Positions 1-11,174 of a DNA stretch of 64,000 nt are shown in pieces. Location: positions 54,697,378 through 54,761,377 of the forward strand of contig NC_057926.1 in assembly GCF_018873765.1 (NCBI RefSeq), in the 5' to 3' direction. Source of the stretch: Telopea speciosissima. Taxonomy: Eukaryota > Streptophyta > Magnoliopsida > Proteales > Proteaceae. Positions within the stretch are counted from its first letter, which is position 1. Each line of letters opens with the position of its first letter. A program made the translations under genes and the position numbers. The notes below the pieces were generated by a model. That model made no database searches. It saw only the letters and a program-made list of their open reading frames with translations, and was not told where the DNA came from.

Positions 1-174
1 ATTTGAGGAGAGAGATAAGACACATAAATCAATTATTGTGTCATCATGATTTTTGTCATATAATGTTTTTTACTTTTCTTTTCTTTTCATTTCTTGACGA
101 CCAAACATGGTGGTTTTTCGAGGAGAGGCTTCCTTCATGGAAAATAAAAAGAACCATTAGATTAATTGGATTAC

Positions 175-340
175 TTTTATGAAATAATAATAATGATGAT
201 GTTGGTGATGATTTGATTATGAATACTATTATCAATAACAATTGTTATTCATGAAGGAGGAGAAAACTCTAAAAAAAACAAAAAGAGTCAAGAAAGAGAT
301 TGTCCTTAACAGAGATAGAAGATTGGAGATGGCAGGATTG
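175..340 (+). repeat. Distal upstream block shared by PHT1 copies (copy at gene A)
   Basis: An AT-rich tract with GAT/AAT microsatellite character runs into a GAGGAGAAAACTC stretch and then an AGAGATTGTCCTTAAC stretch. The same order of motifs occurs upstream of gene C (10255-10400), and a related block lies upstream of D (20035-20330) and, inverted, upstream of E (36000-36190). It marks the 5' part of the ancestral duplicated gene-plus-promoter unit. A regulatory role is possible but not shown. Confidence 0.6.
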
Positions 341-530
341 GTATGAATGGCTAATGGTTTTAGGAACCAAGTTTGGCTCTCCCTTGTTCTTGCTGTTTGA
401 TTTTGATACAGATAAAGGCTTCTATCATGGGGGAAAATTTTTCAGCACACAACCCAAGTATATGTATGTACGTGCATCATGCACTTGCACCGAATGTTGA
501 TGATGTACCTTTAAGTTGACTTATTAACAA

Positions 531-538
531 GCATATTC
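531..538 (+). promoter_or_regulatory. P1BS element of gene A
   Basis: GCATATTC fits the PHR1-binding consensus GNATATNC used in phosphate-starvation promoters. It lies 179 bases before the start codon and 73 bases before the TATA box. The same octamer is at 3881 (gene B) and 23220 (gene D). Confidence 0.8.
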
Positions 539-603
539 GGTACATGGAGGTCCAGATCCTCTTGATTAATAGAGAGAGACTTTGAACTCTAAGGCAACAA
601 TTA

Positions 604-612
604 CTATAAAAG
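604..612 (+). promoter_or_regulatory. TATA box of gene A
   Basis: CTATAAAAG sits 106 bases before the ATG in a context conserved at B and similar at D (CAAC, a short spacer, then CTATAAAA). A transcript leader of roughly 75 bases with a GAA repeat is inferred. Confidence 0.7.
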
Positions 613-709
613 CATACCATTCTTAGTTATTGTTGCAAGAAGAAGAAGAAGAAGAAGGCTATCAACAAAACAATAACTGATCCATTGTCTGAGAAGAGAG
701 GTAGCAAGC

Positions 710-2281
710 ATGGCTAGGGAAGAGCTACAAGTGCTTAAAGCACTTGATGTGGCGAAGACCCAGTTATACCACTTCACTGCAATTGTGGTTGCTGGTATGG
801 GTTTCTTCACCGACTCCTATGACCTCTTCTGTGTTTCGCTCATCACCAAATTGATTGGTCGCATTTATTACTACACACCTGGATCAACTACCCCTGGTGT
901 ATTATCCAACAGCGCTAACTCAGCCGTCACTGGTGTGGCCCTCGTTGGCACCCTAGCCGGCCAGCTCTTCTTTGGCTGGCTCGGTGACAAGATGGGTCGA
1001 AAGCGTGTCTATGGTGTCACACTTATGCTCATGGTCGTCTGCTCTATTGCCTCTGGCCTTTCCTTTGGTTCCACAGCCAATGGAGTAGTGGCTACCTTGT
1101 GTTTCTTCAGGTTCTGGTTAGGTTTCGGCATTGGAGGTGACTACCCATTGTCAGCTACCATAATGTCCGAGTATGCTAACAAGAAGAGCCGAGGTGCTTT
1201 CATTGCTGCAGTCTTCGCCATGCAAGGCTTTGGATACTTATTCAGTGGAATCATTGCTCTCATCGTTTCTTCAGCATTCAACGCCTCTTACCCTGCTCCG
1301 GCTTACGACATTAACGCAGCCGCCTCCACTGTGCCACAGGCCGACTACGCCTGGAGAATAATATTGATGGTGGGTGCCCTTCCTGCAGCACTTACTTACT
1401 ATTGGCGTATGAAGATGCCTGAGACCGCTCGTTACACCGCCCTCGTCGCCCGGAATGCTAAAAAGGCAGCTGCGGATATGGTGACGGTGTTGCAAGTGGA
1501 GTTGGAAGCAGAGCCAGACAAAGTGGAGAGGATGGCAATGTCGGCCTCCAACTCATATGGGTTTTTCTCTAAAGAATTCCTTCGTCGACATGGGCTTCAC
1601 TTACTTGGAACCTCCACAACATGGTTCTTCCTAGACATTGCGTTTTACAGTCAGAGTCTGTTCCAGAAGGACATCTTCACCGCAGTGAATTGGCTCCCTG
1701 CTCCACAGACCATGAGTGCAATTCAAGAGATGTACATGATTGCGAGGGCACAAACCATCATTGCTCTTTGTGGTACCATTCCTGGGTACTGGTTCACCGT
1801 CGCTTTCATTGATTACATTGGTAGGTTTGTAATTCAATTGATGGGTTTCTTCTTCATGATGGCCTTCATGCTTGGACTTGCCATTCCTTATACTTATTGG
1901 AAGACTGGGCACCAAGCTGGCTTCGTGGTCATGTATGCGTTCACTTTCTTCTTTTCCAATTTCGGGCCTAATGCGACAACTTTTGTGGTGCCGGCGGAAA
2001 TATTCCCAGCGAGATTTAGGTCAACTTGCCATGGTATATCGGCAGCATCTGGTAAGGCTGGGGCAATCGTCGGGGCATTCGGCTTCGTGTATGCCGCAGG
2101 GAACGCACCTGCTGGTATCGGTATACAAAACACATTTTACTTGCTTGCTGCGACCGACTTCTTGGGATTGATTTTTACGTTCTTGGTGCCCGATGCAAGG
2201 GGAAAATCTCTTGAGGAAATATCCGGTGATGCCGCCGAGTCTGAAGAAGGAAATGGGATGGAGGAGACTGTTTCTGCTTAA
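710..2281 (+). CDS. PHT1: PHT1-family high-affinity phosphate:H+ symporter (gene A, intact)
   Basis: A plasma-membrane phosphate/proton cotransporter of the major facilitator superfamily, the class used for phosphate uptake in roots and for redistribution. The single-exon frame gives 523 residues, within the usual family length of about 520-550. The N-terminus [17 protein letters not shown] is typical. Acidic motif GFFTDSYD is at 31-38, the loop motif GDKMGRKR at 92-99, the PHT1 signature [13 protein letters not shown] at 142-154, MQGFG at 171-175, [11 protein letters not shown] followed by a W..D helix near 285-310, and [18 protein letters not shown] in the C-terminal half. About twelve hydrophobic segments are split by a hydrophilic central loop, and the tail is acidic. 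The start is the first in-frame ATG after the TATA box and aligns with the start of B. P1BS and TATA upstream suggest induction by low phosphate. It is very close to neighbour B and less close to D. Which PHT1 member it matches cannot be decided here. Confidence 0.95.
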   Translation: MAREELQVLKALDVAKTQLYHFTAIVVAGMGFFTDSYDLFCVSLITKLIGRIYYYTPGSTTPGVLSNSANSAVTGVALVGTLAGQLFFGWLGDKMGRKRVYGVTLMLMVVCSIASGLSFGSTANGVVATLCFFRFWLGFGIGGDYPLSATIMSEYANKKSRGAFIAAVFAMQGFGYLFSGIIALIVSSAFNASYPAPAYDINAAASTVPQADYAWRIILMVGALPAALTYYWRMKMPETARYTALVARNAKKAAADMVTVLQVELEAEPDKVERMAMSASNSYGFFSKEFLRRHGLHLLGTSTTWFFLDIAFYSQSLFQKDIFTAVNWLPAPQTMSAIQEMYMIARAQTIIALCGTIPGYWFTVAFIDYIGRFVIQLMGFFFMMAFMLGLAIPYTYWKTGHQAGFVVMYAFTFFFSNFGPNATTFVVPAEIFPARFRSTCHGISAASGKAGAIVGAFGFVYAAGNAPAGIGIQNTFYLLAATDFLGLIFTFLVPDARGKSLEEISGDAAESEEGNGMEETVSA

Positions 2282-2978
2282 TCCTTCATAAATCCGTGGA
2301 TGTTTTTTTTTTTTTTTATGCTATTCCTATATGGTTGTAATGTTTTTTCTTTGTTTTCTATGTGAACTACATTGTTCTCTTTCGTAAGATATTTCAATAT
2401 CTTATGAGCTTCATTTGTGGCATAATATATGTCGTATGCATTCTTAGTTATGTGTTCATCAAACCTGAATTTTTTTAATTTAATTTTTAGTTTATATATT
2501 ATGTGTAATTATTGATGGGCTATGGATGTCCTTAGCTTTTCACTTAAAATCATTCTCAACTAGGTATAGGACTGGGCAACCTATTCATATGGTCATTACA
2601 CTATATCCTTAGGTATTTACTTAAAATTGTTTTCAACTAGATTTTTACAAGACCCTCCCAACCCCTCCCCCCTCCCTCAAGCCACCCTCCACCTGTTGCT
2701 TACGCACCTCCATTTTGCTTACCAAATTTCATACAATCCTATGTCTAGGCATAGAAACCACATGACTAGTTACAGTTTATAATCCAAAAAAAATTAACTA
2801 AATAAACAAATAAATGAAAGACAGATGATAGATTCAATGTTAGAATGTTTGATGGTTACAACTTATACATTTAATTTAATCAGTTCTTCACCAAAGGGCT
2901 ATCATTGTATGTCATGTCACATACCATGGCACATGCCAAAGTGTCATGGATAACTCTTTTTTCACCCTACTTTTGGAT
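2282..2978. other. 3' flank of gene A, no further gene
   Basis: This holds the 3' untranslated region and AT-rich spacer, with a poly-T run near 2303 and a pyrimidine-rich stretch near 2650-2690. No coding feature is seen. Confidence 0.5.
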
Positions 2979-3161
2979 TATTATCCTCTCCAATTCTTAA
3001 AGCTTGACAGTTCGGTAGTGTTAGGTAGAGATGCTGACGCATGGCAGCTCAGACATCCAACTGTCCGAGCTTGACATAGCACACCGTTGGATGTCCGAGC
3101 TACCACATATCAGCATCTACACGTAGCACTACCGAGCTTTAGGGAATTGGAGAGAGTAATT
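2979..3161. mobile_element. Foldback MITE, family 1, copy 1
   Basis: The ends are inverted copies of ATTATCCTCTCCAATTC, and the dyad continues inward through TAAAGCT, the TAGGTAGAGATG region and ACATCCAAC. About 180 bases could fold into one long imperfect hairpin with no coding capacity. A second copy is at 17703-17878. Confidence 0.7.
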
Positions 3162-3750
3162 TTCCCTCACTTTTTGTTTTTGTGCTTCAATCCAACTCTT
3201 ATTTTTTTTAATTGCAAGGGGCCCACTTAGGGGTATACTAGAACTAGAATGGGGCCCAAGAGGACCACACATTTCTTGGAAAACATGAAATTAATACTTG
3301 ATTGGTGCACATTGAGAGGAATTGATCTATTGATCAACCCTCGAGCAAGCTCTTAAGTGAGCATTGCCAAAACCACTAGATCAAGGATCAGGTGTGCACT
3401 TCAATCTAACTTGGATGAACCAAATGGATACGTAGCGAATTGTTAGTGATTCGTAGAAATTTACACCGAAACAAACAGAGCTTAAATGTTTTTTATGGTA
3501 AACAAGACAGCCTAAATGAATATCTACATACCAAAAGTTAATATGATTTTTATATTTCTACTGTTTTTGTTTTTTTATTTGTTTAACCAAGATTGGAGGG
3601 GTTGGGGTTTGACTCTGAAAGAGAAAACTTTCCAGTACATACGACCCAAGAATTTGTATGCGACAGATTGGTCTGAATTTAAGAATGGATCCTCTATTCC
3701 TCTGCACGGAATGTACAGGTGCAAGTAAATTCTTAAATAAGCACCATGTG
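3162..3750. other. Spacer and upstream block of gene B
   Basis: The first 350 bases show nothing recognisable. From about 3587 to 3700 there is a block (GATTGG.GGG, AAAACTTTCC.GTACA, GCAGATTGG) that recurs before gene C at 10885-11125, so it belongs to the duplicated promoter unit. Confidence 0.5.
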
Positions 3751-3880
3751 AAGGGCACCAATTGGTTGCCTCTTTCATGTACGTACGAAAAAACTAAACT
3801 CGCTAAATTATAAAGAAACGGGTGTATCATGCAGTTGCACCGACTGTAGATGATGATCCTATAAGTTGACTTATGAAGCA

Positions 3881-3888
3881 GCATATTC
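3881..3888 (+). promoter_or_regulatory. P1BS element of pseudogene B
   Basis: GCATATTC matches GNATATNC, 157 bases before the ATG of B. The flanks (AAGTTGACTTAT before, GTACATGGAGG after) align with the site at gene A. Confidence 0.75.
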
Positions 3889-3935
3889 CGTACATGGAGG
3901 CGCACATCCAATCAATTAGAACTCTGCAACAATTA

Positions 3936-3944
3936 CTATAAAAG
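3936..3944 (+). promoter_or_regulatory. TATA box of pseudogene B
   Basis: CTATAAAAG in the same context as at gene A (CAACAATTA before it), 102 bases before the ATG. The core promoter looks intact although the gene is broken. Confidence 0.65.
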
Positions 3945-4037
3945 CATACCATTCTAAGTGATTGTTGCAAGAAGAAGGCTATCAACAAAACAATAACTGA
4001 TCCATCGTCTGAGAAGAGAGGTAGCAAGGTAGCAAGC

Positions 4038-5606
4038 ATGGCTAGGGAAGAGCTACAAGTGCTTAAAGCACTTGATGTGGCGAAGACCCAGTTATACCAC
4101 TTCACTGCAATTGTGGTTGCTGGTATGGGTTTCTTCACCGACTCCTATGACCTCTTCTGTGTTTCCCTCATCACCAAATTGATTGGTCGCATTTATTACT
4201 ACACACCTGGATCAACTACCCCTGGTGTATTATCCAACAGTGCTAACTCAGCCGTCACTGGTGTGGCCCTCGTTGGCACCCTAGCCGGCCAGCTCTTCTT
4301 TGGCTGGCTCGGTGACAAGATGGGTCGAAAGCGTGTCTATGGTGTCACACTTATGCTCATGGTCATCTGCTTTATTGCCTCTAGCCTTTTCTTTGGCTCC
4401 AGCGCCAAAGGAGTGGTGGCTACCTTATGTTTTTTCAGATTCTGGTTAGGTTTCGGCATTGGAGGTGACTACCCATTGTCAGCTACCATAATGTCCGAGT
4501 ATGCTAACAAGAAGACCCGAGGTGCTTTCATTGCTGCAGTCTTCGCCATGCAAGGCTTTGGATAGTTATTCAGTGGAATCATTGCTCTCATCGTTTCTTC
4601 AGCATTCAACGCCTCTTACCCTGCTCCGGCTTACGACATTAACGCAGCCGCCTCCACTGTGCCACAGGCCGACTATGCCTGGAGAATAATATTGATGGTG
4701 GGTGCCCTTCCTGCAGCACTTACTTACTATTGGCGTATGAAGATGCCTGAGACCGCTCGTTACACCGCCCTCGTCGCCCGGAATGCCAAAAAGGCCGCTG
4801 CGGATATGGTGACTGTGTTGCAAGTGGAGTTGGAAGCAGAGCCAGACAAAGTGGAGAGGATGGCAATGTCGGCCTCCAACTCATATGGGTTTTTCTCTAA
4901 AGAATTCCTTCGTCGACATGGGCTTCACTTACTTGGAACCTCCACAACATGGTTCTTCCTAGACATTGCGTTTTACAGTCAGAGTCTGTTCCAGAAGGAC
5001 ATCTTCACCGCAGTGAATTGGCTCCCTGCTCCACAGACCATGAGTGCAATTTAAGAGATGTACATGATTGCGAGGGCACAAACCATCATTGCTCTTTGTG
5101 ATACCATTCCTGGGTACTGGTTTACGGTCGCTTTCATTGATTACATTGGTAGGTTTGTAATTCAATTGATGGGTTTCTTCTTCATGATGGCCTTCATGCT
5201 TGGACTTGCCATTCCTTACACTTACTGGAAGGTTCCTGGGCACCAAGCTGGCTTCGTGGTCATGTATGCTTTCACCTTCTTCTTTTCCAATTTCGGGCCT
5301 AATGCCACAACTTTTGTGGTGCCGGCGGAAATATTCCCAGCGAGGTTTAGGTCAACTTGCCATGGTATATCGGCAGCATGTGGCAAGGCTGGGGCAATCG
5401 TCAGGGCATTCGGCTTCGCGTATGCCGCAGGGAACACGCCTGCTGGTACCGGTATACAAAACACATTTTACTTGCTTGCTGCGACCGACTTCTTGGGATT
5501 GATTTTTACGTTCTTGGTGCCCGATGCCAAGGGAAAATCTCTTGAGGAAATTTCCGGTGATGCCGCCGAGTCTGAAGAAGGAAATGGGATGGAGGAGAAT
5601 GCTTAA
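4038..5606 (+). pseudogene. PHT1: PHT1 phosphate transporter with two in-frame nonsense codons (gene B)
   Basis: This is a tandem near-copy of gene A. It aligns over the whole length with no frameshift and would specify 522 codons. Two single-base changes create stops: TAC to TAG at 4563-4565 (Tyr176 of A, after MQGFG) and CAA to TAA at 5052-5054 (Gln339 of A, in SAIQEM). The reading frame is open up to the first stop (175 residues), between the two, and after the second (182 residues). Other differences from A are few: one extra codon (KVPGHQ against KTGHQ) and a shorter tail ending MEENA. The signature [13 protein letters not shown] and all other motifs of A are kept. High identity and a preserved P1BS/TATA promoter point to recent loss of coding function. 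A stable product would need readthrough of both stops, and neither has an obvious readthrough context. Confidence 0.92.
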
Positions 5607-6279
5607 TCCTTAACTAATTTCTTTTTGTAATGTGTATGCCCTGCTTAATTATTCTTATGTGAAGAAGGGCACCCTTGATTTGTGTGCGCTTGAGTTCTCA
5701 TTCAACTGTTGTCGAATTTCATCATGTTCTTTCTTTGTTCTATAATTTCTTGTTCTTTTAATTGATTTTTTTTTTTTCCCATTCCATAGTCGCTTTTTGT
5801 TGTTTTGCTTGCGGTTTAGTTAATTTTTAAGAGCTATTTCCTTCTTTCTAAAGTAAATATTTAAACTGTTCCATTAGATTTGTTGCGTTTAACTTCCCTA
5901 TCTACTCGGTGGTGAGTACAAGTATATTTCACTAGCCCCAAACCGGAGCACCCGCTTAGAAAGTAAAAAAGAAAAACTAATACATATCAAGAGGACTCCC
6001 TCCTTTGTGTAGGAGGGACTACATTTTAAGAGGACATAATGTCCCAGTTCCAGATGGAGAGTCTTGGCTCAAACCGAGCAAAATGATCATTTTTCAAATA
6101 GTACTGGAATTTGGTGAAATTTCACGTAACATCTTAAAATGGTTAAATAAGGTTATCCTAAGGGCCTTGGTTCTATTTGAGATAGTTTGGGTGTTCTGGG
6201 TGCATAAAGTAGGGTGGGGGGCAATTTGATAATTTGTGCCATTATCACCATAGGAGCAAGCTAGATCTGAATCATCATC
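5607..6279. other. 3' flank of B and spacer
   Basis: A T-rich 3' flank is followed by unremarkable AT-rich sequence. No gene or clear repeat is recognised. Confidence 0.4.
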
Positions 6280-6885
6280 GTCAAGACGATCTCCTAAGGT
6301 GTCAAAATGCAGTGTCGAACACTAGAAAACTGCTTACTCATGGAATCTAGACTGGTGAGAGTAGATTTAGGAAGTTAGAAGGACATGAAGTACTGCGGCA
6401 TGACTGCAAGAGTTGATTGGATAAGGACTTGTTTACAAGCACAAATACGAAACTTTATTTTCCAACCCTTCAACCTTGAATTGACTCGAAAAAGAAGACC
6501 GTTGTTGTGGTGATTTTTGAGACAAGCATAAGTTAAAAGTGATATACCATGGTAAATGGCCTAGGTTGAGGAGGATGAGAAATGGAACCTCTCCAATAAC
6601 AATATTTTGAGAGATGATGGTATGTGGGGTCTAAATTGGACAATAGTCTTATTGGTTTTGATAACATGTCCTGAATGTTTACAGAAGGCTTCAATAAGGT
6701 CACGAAGAGCTCTAGATTCATGAGATGTAGCTAGTCCAAAGAGGATAAAATAATCAACAAACGATATATGTGGAATGGTTCGATGTTCCTAGAGATCTTG
6801 ATGCCTAATAATGCTATGGGTTAAAGCTACGTACAGATAAATAAGAATATAAGACCTAGTTGAACACCGAGCCCAGATGATATTG
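6280..6885 (-). mobile_element. Decayed LINE reverse-transcriptase fragment
   Basis: Minus-strand translation, read across stops and shifts, follows the C-terminal half of plant L1-type reverse transcriptase. In order it shows a degraded GDPLSPYLF region, FVDYFILFG in place of the FADD active-site block, a stretch ending FCKHSGHVIKTNKT (usual form FC..SG..IN..KS), then RVNSRLKGWK and LIQSTLAVMPQYFMSF, the usual LKGWK...L...IP.Y block. It is an old relic and not collinear with the RNase H fragment at 8314, which lies on the wrong side to belong to the same copy. Confidence 0.65.
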
Positions 6886-8313
6886 CCTATGTGTTGGTTG
6901 TCATTGTTATCAACAGAGTACATGTGTGTTGTTGTTATTGTCAACATCTTGCACCTTGGTGCACTTTAGTTAGCAGAGTGGCAGTTATAGTGGTCAAGAC
7001 AATTCAAGCATCATACTGGATGAGTTGGCAGCTTTCTGGCAGCACAGGTAGTGATTGGACAATATTCCCAACATCCCTAGTAGTTCTTATATTGTATGTA
7101 TGTTCACAGTGGCAGTAACACCATTACAGGGGTTTTAAAGTGTACACAAAGGTCTTATGATGATTGGGAGTCATCCAGGGGTATTTCTGTCATTTACAAG
7201 TATGGACTGTAGTACATGGATATTTCGATAATTTTATAGAATATATATGGCCTAGATAGGTTACAGTCATCATATAGGGGTGTTTTGATGATTATGTCAG
7301 TCACAAAGGTCTATTGAGTGTTGATACAATTCAGGGGTATTTTGGTTATTTAACAGTGATGACATGTTGGCAGTGATGCAGGAGCATCCAGATTTATGTA
7401 GCAATATGTAACTCTCCATTTCAATGTTATACAGTGTTTGGCCACCTAGGACAATCTCGGGTGAAGGCTAGATTCATCAAAAATTTTGATTTCACAAGGT
7501 TTTTGCACTGGCAGCAGCTTCTTTGGTACTTTTTGAGGGCCTATGAGATGATCTGGGTCTTGGACTGTACATGAGAATTGTAGTTCGTCGAGTACTTTTC
7601 GAAATGCAACTAGAATTGCGCAATTCCTAGTTCGGATGGTGAAGTTACAGTGATTCCCATTTGGCACTTGAAAATAAAGGGCATTTTTGACAGTCCGAAT
7701 TGCTTTTGGCTTCCCTCAGAAAAAAAAAACAATAAGGTTCTTACTGATATGACCAATTTATATTGGTAGTATTCATTGTCACGAATCGGAGCTAAATCAA
7801 AGAAGTTATGGCATAGATTCTATTTCAGGTATTATGATTGACTGAAGTGCATTGAGAAAGAGTTATGCATGCACGTATTGAATCGTATTTTGTGTGGCCA
7901 GGATTGTGCAACGTTGGCCAATCCCATTTGAGTGGGTGAGATTGAAGAACATAACAGACAACAACTCACCGTGGAGAAGATTTCTGTAAGAGCTATCTTA
8001 ATCGATGGTGTACCGAGTCTTAGTACATCGTGCTGCATAGAAGAATAGCCAGGGTGATGTGGATTGGATGCAGTGTCACTCACGGTGGACGCCAAAGAAA
8101 ATTCCGATCTTGTGAATAGAACTATTTCAAGTTTTAAACTTTGAAATGTATGGTCAGATTCGAACCATATCGGTAGACCCTATGGTCTGTGATTTGAAAC
8201 AGCGCCTGTGTAGAGAAGCAGCCAAAAACGATTCTCTTTGGGAGTATCTCATGAGCCCTACAAGTTCAAGATGGAATGGATGAAAATCTGATTGCTAAGA
8301 AGCTTTTCAACCC
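6886..8313. other. Spacer between LINE remnants
   Basis: No gene is recognised. Between about 7125 and 7350 the phrase AGGGGTATTT(T/C)GGT recurs loosely four times, probably an old degenerate repeat. Confidence 0.4.
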
Positions 8314-8850
8314 TCACCGACAAAATAGACCGCAATAATTAACAACATTGTCATAGCCCTTTGATATGCACTCCAATAAAGAAGAACGGATAGCCATAGC
8401 TTCCCCTGTAGCAATATCCTCAAAACTCATTGGAATTAATACAGCATGAATCGGTCGGCCTAAAAAATCCAAGCAAATAATGTCAACACCACCGGTAGAA
8501 GAGCTAGGAGGCAAACTAGCATCACAAAAAAATTGTCTCATCCTCGGCTGATGTGAGATTTCCCCAGAAACCGCTAATGAAGAGAGGGTCACCGATGGAG
8601 ATTGTACAACAAAAGAATTTTGAGATTCATAAAATTCTTGGAAAGCATGAAAAGAGGTCTGAATAACCTCAAGTGGAGACCAACATTGTCTGCCAAATAC
8701 ATTATCATCTCGTGTTTTCCAAAGATTCTAGTATATAAAAGAGCATAATGAAGTTCCCATTCGGCGAGTACCTTTATCCCATAAAATACTGCTCCAACCC
8801 ATGATCCAATCGTATAATGAAGGATCATCACCAGAAGGAATCATGACCCC
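8314..8850 (-). mobile_element. LINE ORF2 C-terminal remnant with RNase H-like domain
   Basis: The minus strand first gives a degraded zinc-binding linker region (words like NLWKTRDD.VFG), then an RNase H-like segment with FFCDASLPPSSSTGG, LDFLGRPIHA and ATGEAMAIRSSLLECISKG. This is the plant LINE-associated RNase H fold: catalytic Asp in CDAS and Glu in GEAMAI. A stop interrupts the linker and the 3' part of the domain is missing, so this is an inactive fragment. Confidence 0.65.
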
Positions 8851-9189
8851 TAAAGAACAACCAAACTAGGCTGCATGGGCTAAAGAAATCAATTAGGCCA
8901 ACTGAGGATGACATGGCGTCCTTATGCCCCAAATTTGAAGGCCATGTGGGATATCAATTGGGACCCATTTTCTGGTTAAGCTTGGCATCATGTCTATACT
9001 GCTATCACCAATTCCACAAAATTTTTTATAACTTTCCAAATAATTTCGAATTGGATCAAAAATTTTGAAGAATCGTTAAATATTTGCTTTCGAATTGGGT
9101 CCAAAATTTTTTAGAACTTTCCAAATAATTCACTGTTTAAATCTTAGCATTAAACACTTTCATGCCCTTTTTTTATTTTTTTGTCTTTT
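8851..9189. other. Spacer
   Basis: It holds two short partly repeated phrases (AATTTTTTATAACTTTCCAAATAATT and a variant near 9105). Related wording occurs near 37085, so this is probably old repeat material. No gene is seen. Confidence 0.35.
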
Positions 9190-9338
9190 AAGGTACAAAG
9201 AACCCTAAAAGGTAGTGTCGTCCATATGCCCAGATATAGAAAAAATGACTGCCCCGCCCCTGAAATCTCATCCATTGTTGATGCTTTTGTGCACGCTCTC
9301 AATGGGGGCCACTCTATCTTCCAGGGAACCCTCTCCCA
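9190..9338. mobile_element. MITE-like element, family 5
   Basis: It begins with AAAGAACCCTAAAAGG and ends with CCAGGGAACCCTCTCCC. The interior reads ATGACTGCCCCGCCCCTG and TTGTTGATGCTTTTGTGCA. The same layout is found at 13377-13531 and, inverted, at 58439-58600 and 60969-61123. Confidence 0.5.
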
Positions 9339-9498
9339 TATTTTATTTAAAATAAAACTTCGCCACCAAGTAGATAAATAGCTTAGTATGGCATGAATCA
9401 CATAAAACAAGTGGGATTTTTTAAAATGTTTAATTTTGCTTACAAACATTAAGAGAAATAGATTGCAAATTTTTTATATTTTTTTATTTTTGTTTTTC

Positions 9499-9528
9499 GG
9501 GGTGGGGGGTGGGGGGTGGGGGGTGGGG
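9499..9528 (+). repeat. G-run repeat, potential G-quadruplex
   Basis: Five runs of four to six guanines are separated by single T bases. This short-loop arrangement strongly favours a parallel G-quadruplex in single-stranded DNA or RNA. It may simply be a (GGGGGGT)n microsatellite. Confidence 0.75.
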
Positions 9529-10254
9529 CATACTTAGAGCATAGCTTCTCTAGCACTCAAGCTCACAAGCTAATTTTCTGCCCAAATAAAACTGGGCAAA
9601 AAAAAAATGAGTGGTTGAAATTACAAAATATCAATACAACAATATATGAGGGGAGTGTATATGATTGAATTAGGGGCTCATCACATTGGACAAATTTAGC
9701 TTTGAATTTTAACAAGTTGCCAATTCTCCGCTTATCATTCAAAAAAAAAAATTTCTACACATACCTTCAACCAATGGCCGAAGCTACCACATCACAGATT
9801 CAATGTGGCACAACTGGTAGTAATTTTCTCTTTGTAGATGGATTCTGTTTCAACTTAGGCTCCGTTTGTTTCAACGTAAAATTTTCCATGTAAAATTGTA
9901 AATTCTGTTTTATTTTTTTTTTTAATGACAATTCTTGTTACAAAAAATTAAAAGCACTAGATGGTTTTTTGAGAAAATGCTTCCGCTGTGGGCAATGAAA
10001 AGAACCGTCAGCTTACAGACTGACTGTTTGTTTATAGCTGATATTGCTCCTAATGTCCTATTCCTGTGCAAAAGTGATATGTATATAGGGTATGCTCATT
10101 CACTTGCTAAGGCAGACATGTAACCAAGATGGTAGCAATGTAAATACTTCAAATGTTTAATAGTATGTTATTTCCTACTTTCATCAAAAAAAAAAAAAAA
10201 AAGAACCGTCAGCTTGATTAGATTTTTTTTTTTTTTTTTGTGTATGAAATAATA
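9529..10254. other. Spacer
   Basis: AT-rich sequence with a poly-A run near 10186 and a poly-T run near 10224. No gene is recognised. Confidence 0.4.
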
Positions 10255-10400
10255 ATTATAATAATAATAATGATGATGATGATGTTTTTGATGATTTGAT
10301 AATGAATACTATTTATTAATAATAATTGTTAATCATAACAAAGGAGAAGAACAAGAAAACTCTTTAAAAAAAAAAACACTCAAGAAAGGAATTGTCCTTA
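10255..10400 (+). repeat. Distal upstream block shared by PHT1 copies (copy at gene C)
   Basis: ATGATGATGATG, GATTTGATAATGAATACT, a run of ACAAGAAAACTC and then AATTGTCCTTAAC match the block at 175-340 upstream of gene A in the same order. It shows that C carried the same upstream sequence as A when duplicated. Confidence 0.6.
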
Positions 10401-10650
10401 ACTATAGGCTACGTTTGGATGTTAAGATAAAAATTAAAATTAAAAAGAGAGATAGACACATAAATTAATCATCGCATCATCATGATTTTTGATTCATTAT
10501 GTTTTCTTTTTCTTTTCACAATACAAACATAGCGGCGTTTTCAGAATTGCTATGAATGACTTATGGCGTTAGGAATCAAGTAATTTACTTTATTGGTAAA
10601 AAAAATACTATTTCTTTTTTCTCTCTTCTTTGGATTAATATTTTCCTAAA

Positions 10651-10652
<2 letters not shown>

Positions 10653-10688
<36 letters not shown>
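10653..10688. repeat. (AT)n microsatellite
   Basis: Uninterrupted AT/TA dinucleotide repeat of about 36 bases. Confidence 0.9.
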
Positions 10689-10689
<1 letters not shown>

Positions 10690-10715
10690 GCTTACTAAAA
10701 GTTCATATGATTTTT

Positions 10716-10852
10716 GGGAAAGAGAACGCCACTTGATTGAGCAACGCATGCTGCCCCTGTGCCCAAATACAGGGGTGCAGTGATCATTATGCGTGCCCCT
10801 GTGTCTCGGCACAGGGGCGATGTGCGTTGTGCCAACGGATGGGAATCTTTCT
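10716..10852. mobile_element. MITE-like foldback element, family 6
   Basis: The left end GGGAAAGAGAACGCCA and right end TGGGAATCTTTCTT are roughly inverted, and the interior has inverted GCATGCTGCCCCTGTG and CAGGGGCGATGTGCG segments. A longer relative is at 37713-37913. Confidence 0.55.
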
Positions 10853-11174
10853 TCATGATTTCTATATTTCTATTCCCTTCCATTTTATTAGATTGGGGGT
10901 TTGACTTTGAATGAAACAAAGATATTCATTATGAGCAAAACTTTCCGGTACACACAGCCCAAGAATTCGAAAGGGGTGAATGTGAGCTTAAGTGAACGAT
11001 TCACAACCGTTCAGATGGAACAGCTGTGAATTGTTCATGTACATTCACGTATATGAACATTCCTTGCACACAAGAATTCGTATGCGGCAGATTGGGCTAA
11101 ACTCGAGAATGGATCATCCAACCATCCATCCTAAGTTTCGTTTTGTGTGGAAAAGGAAAAAGGGTAGGCCATAT

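Noticed and set aside
6280-8850. One continuous LINE spanning both fragments
   Set aside because: On the minus strand RNase H (8.3-8.85 kb) would precede reverse transcriptase (6.3-6.9 kb), the reverse of the LINE order, so two separate remnants are more likely.
10556-10812. Frames containing poly-(Ile-Tyr)
   Set aside because: They are translations of the (AT)n microsatellite.
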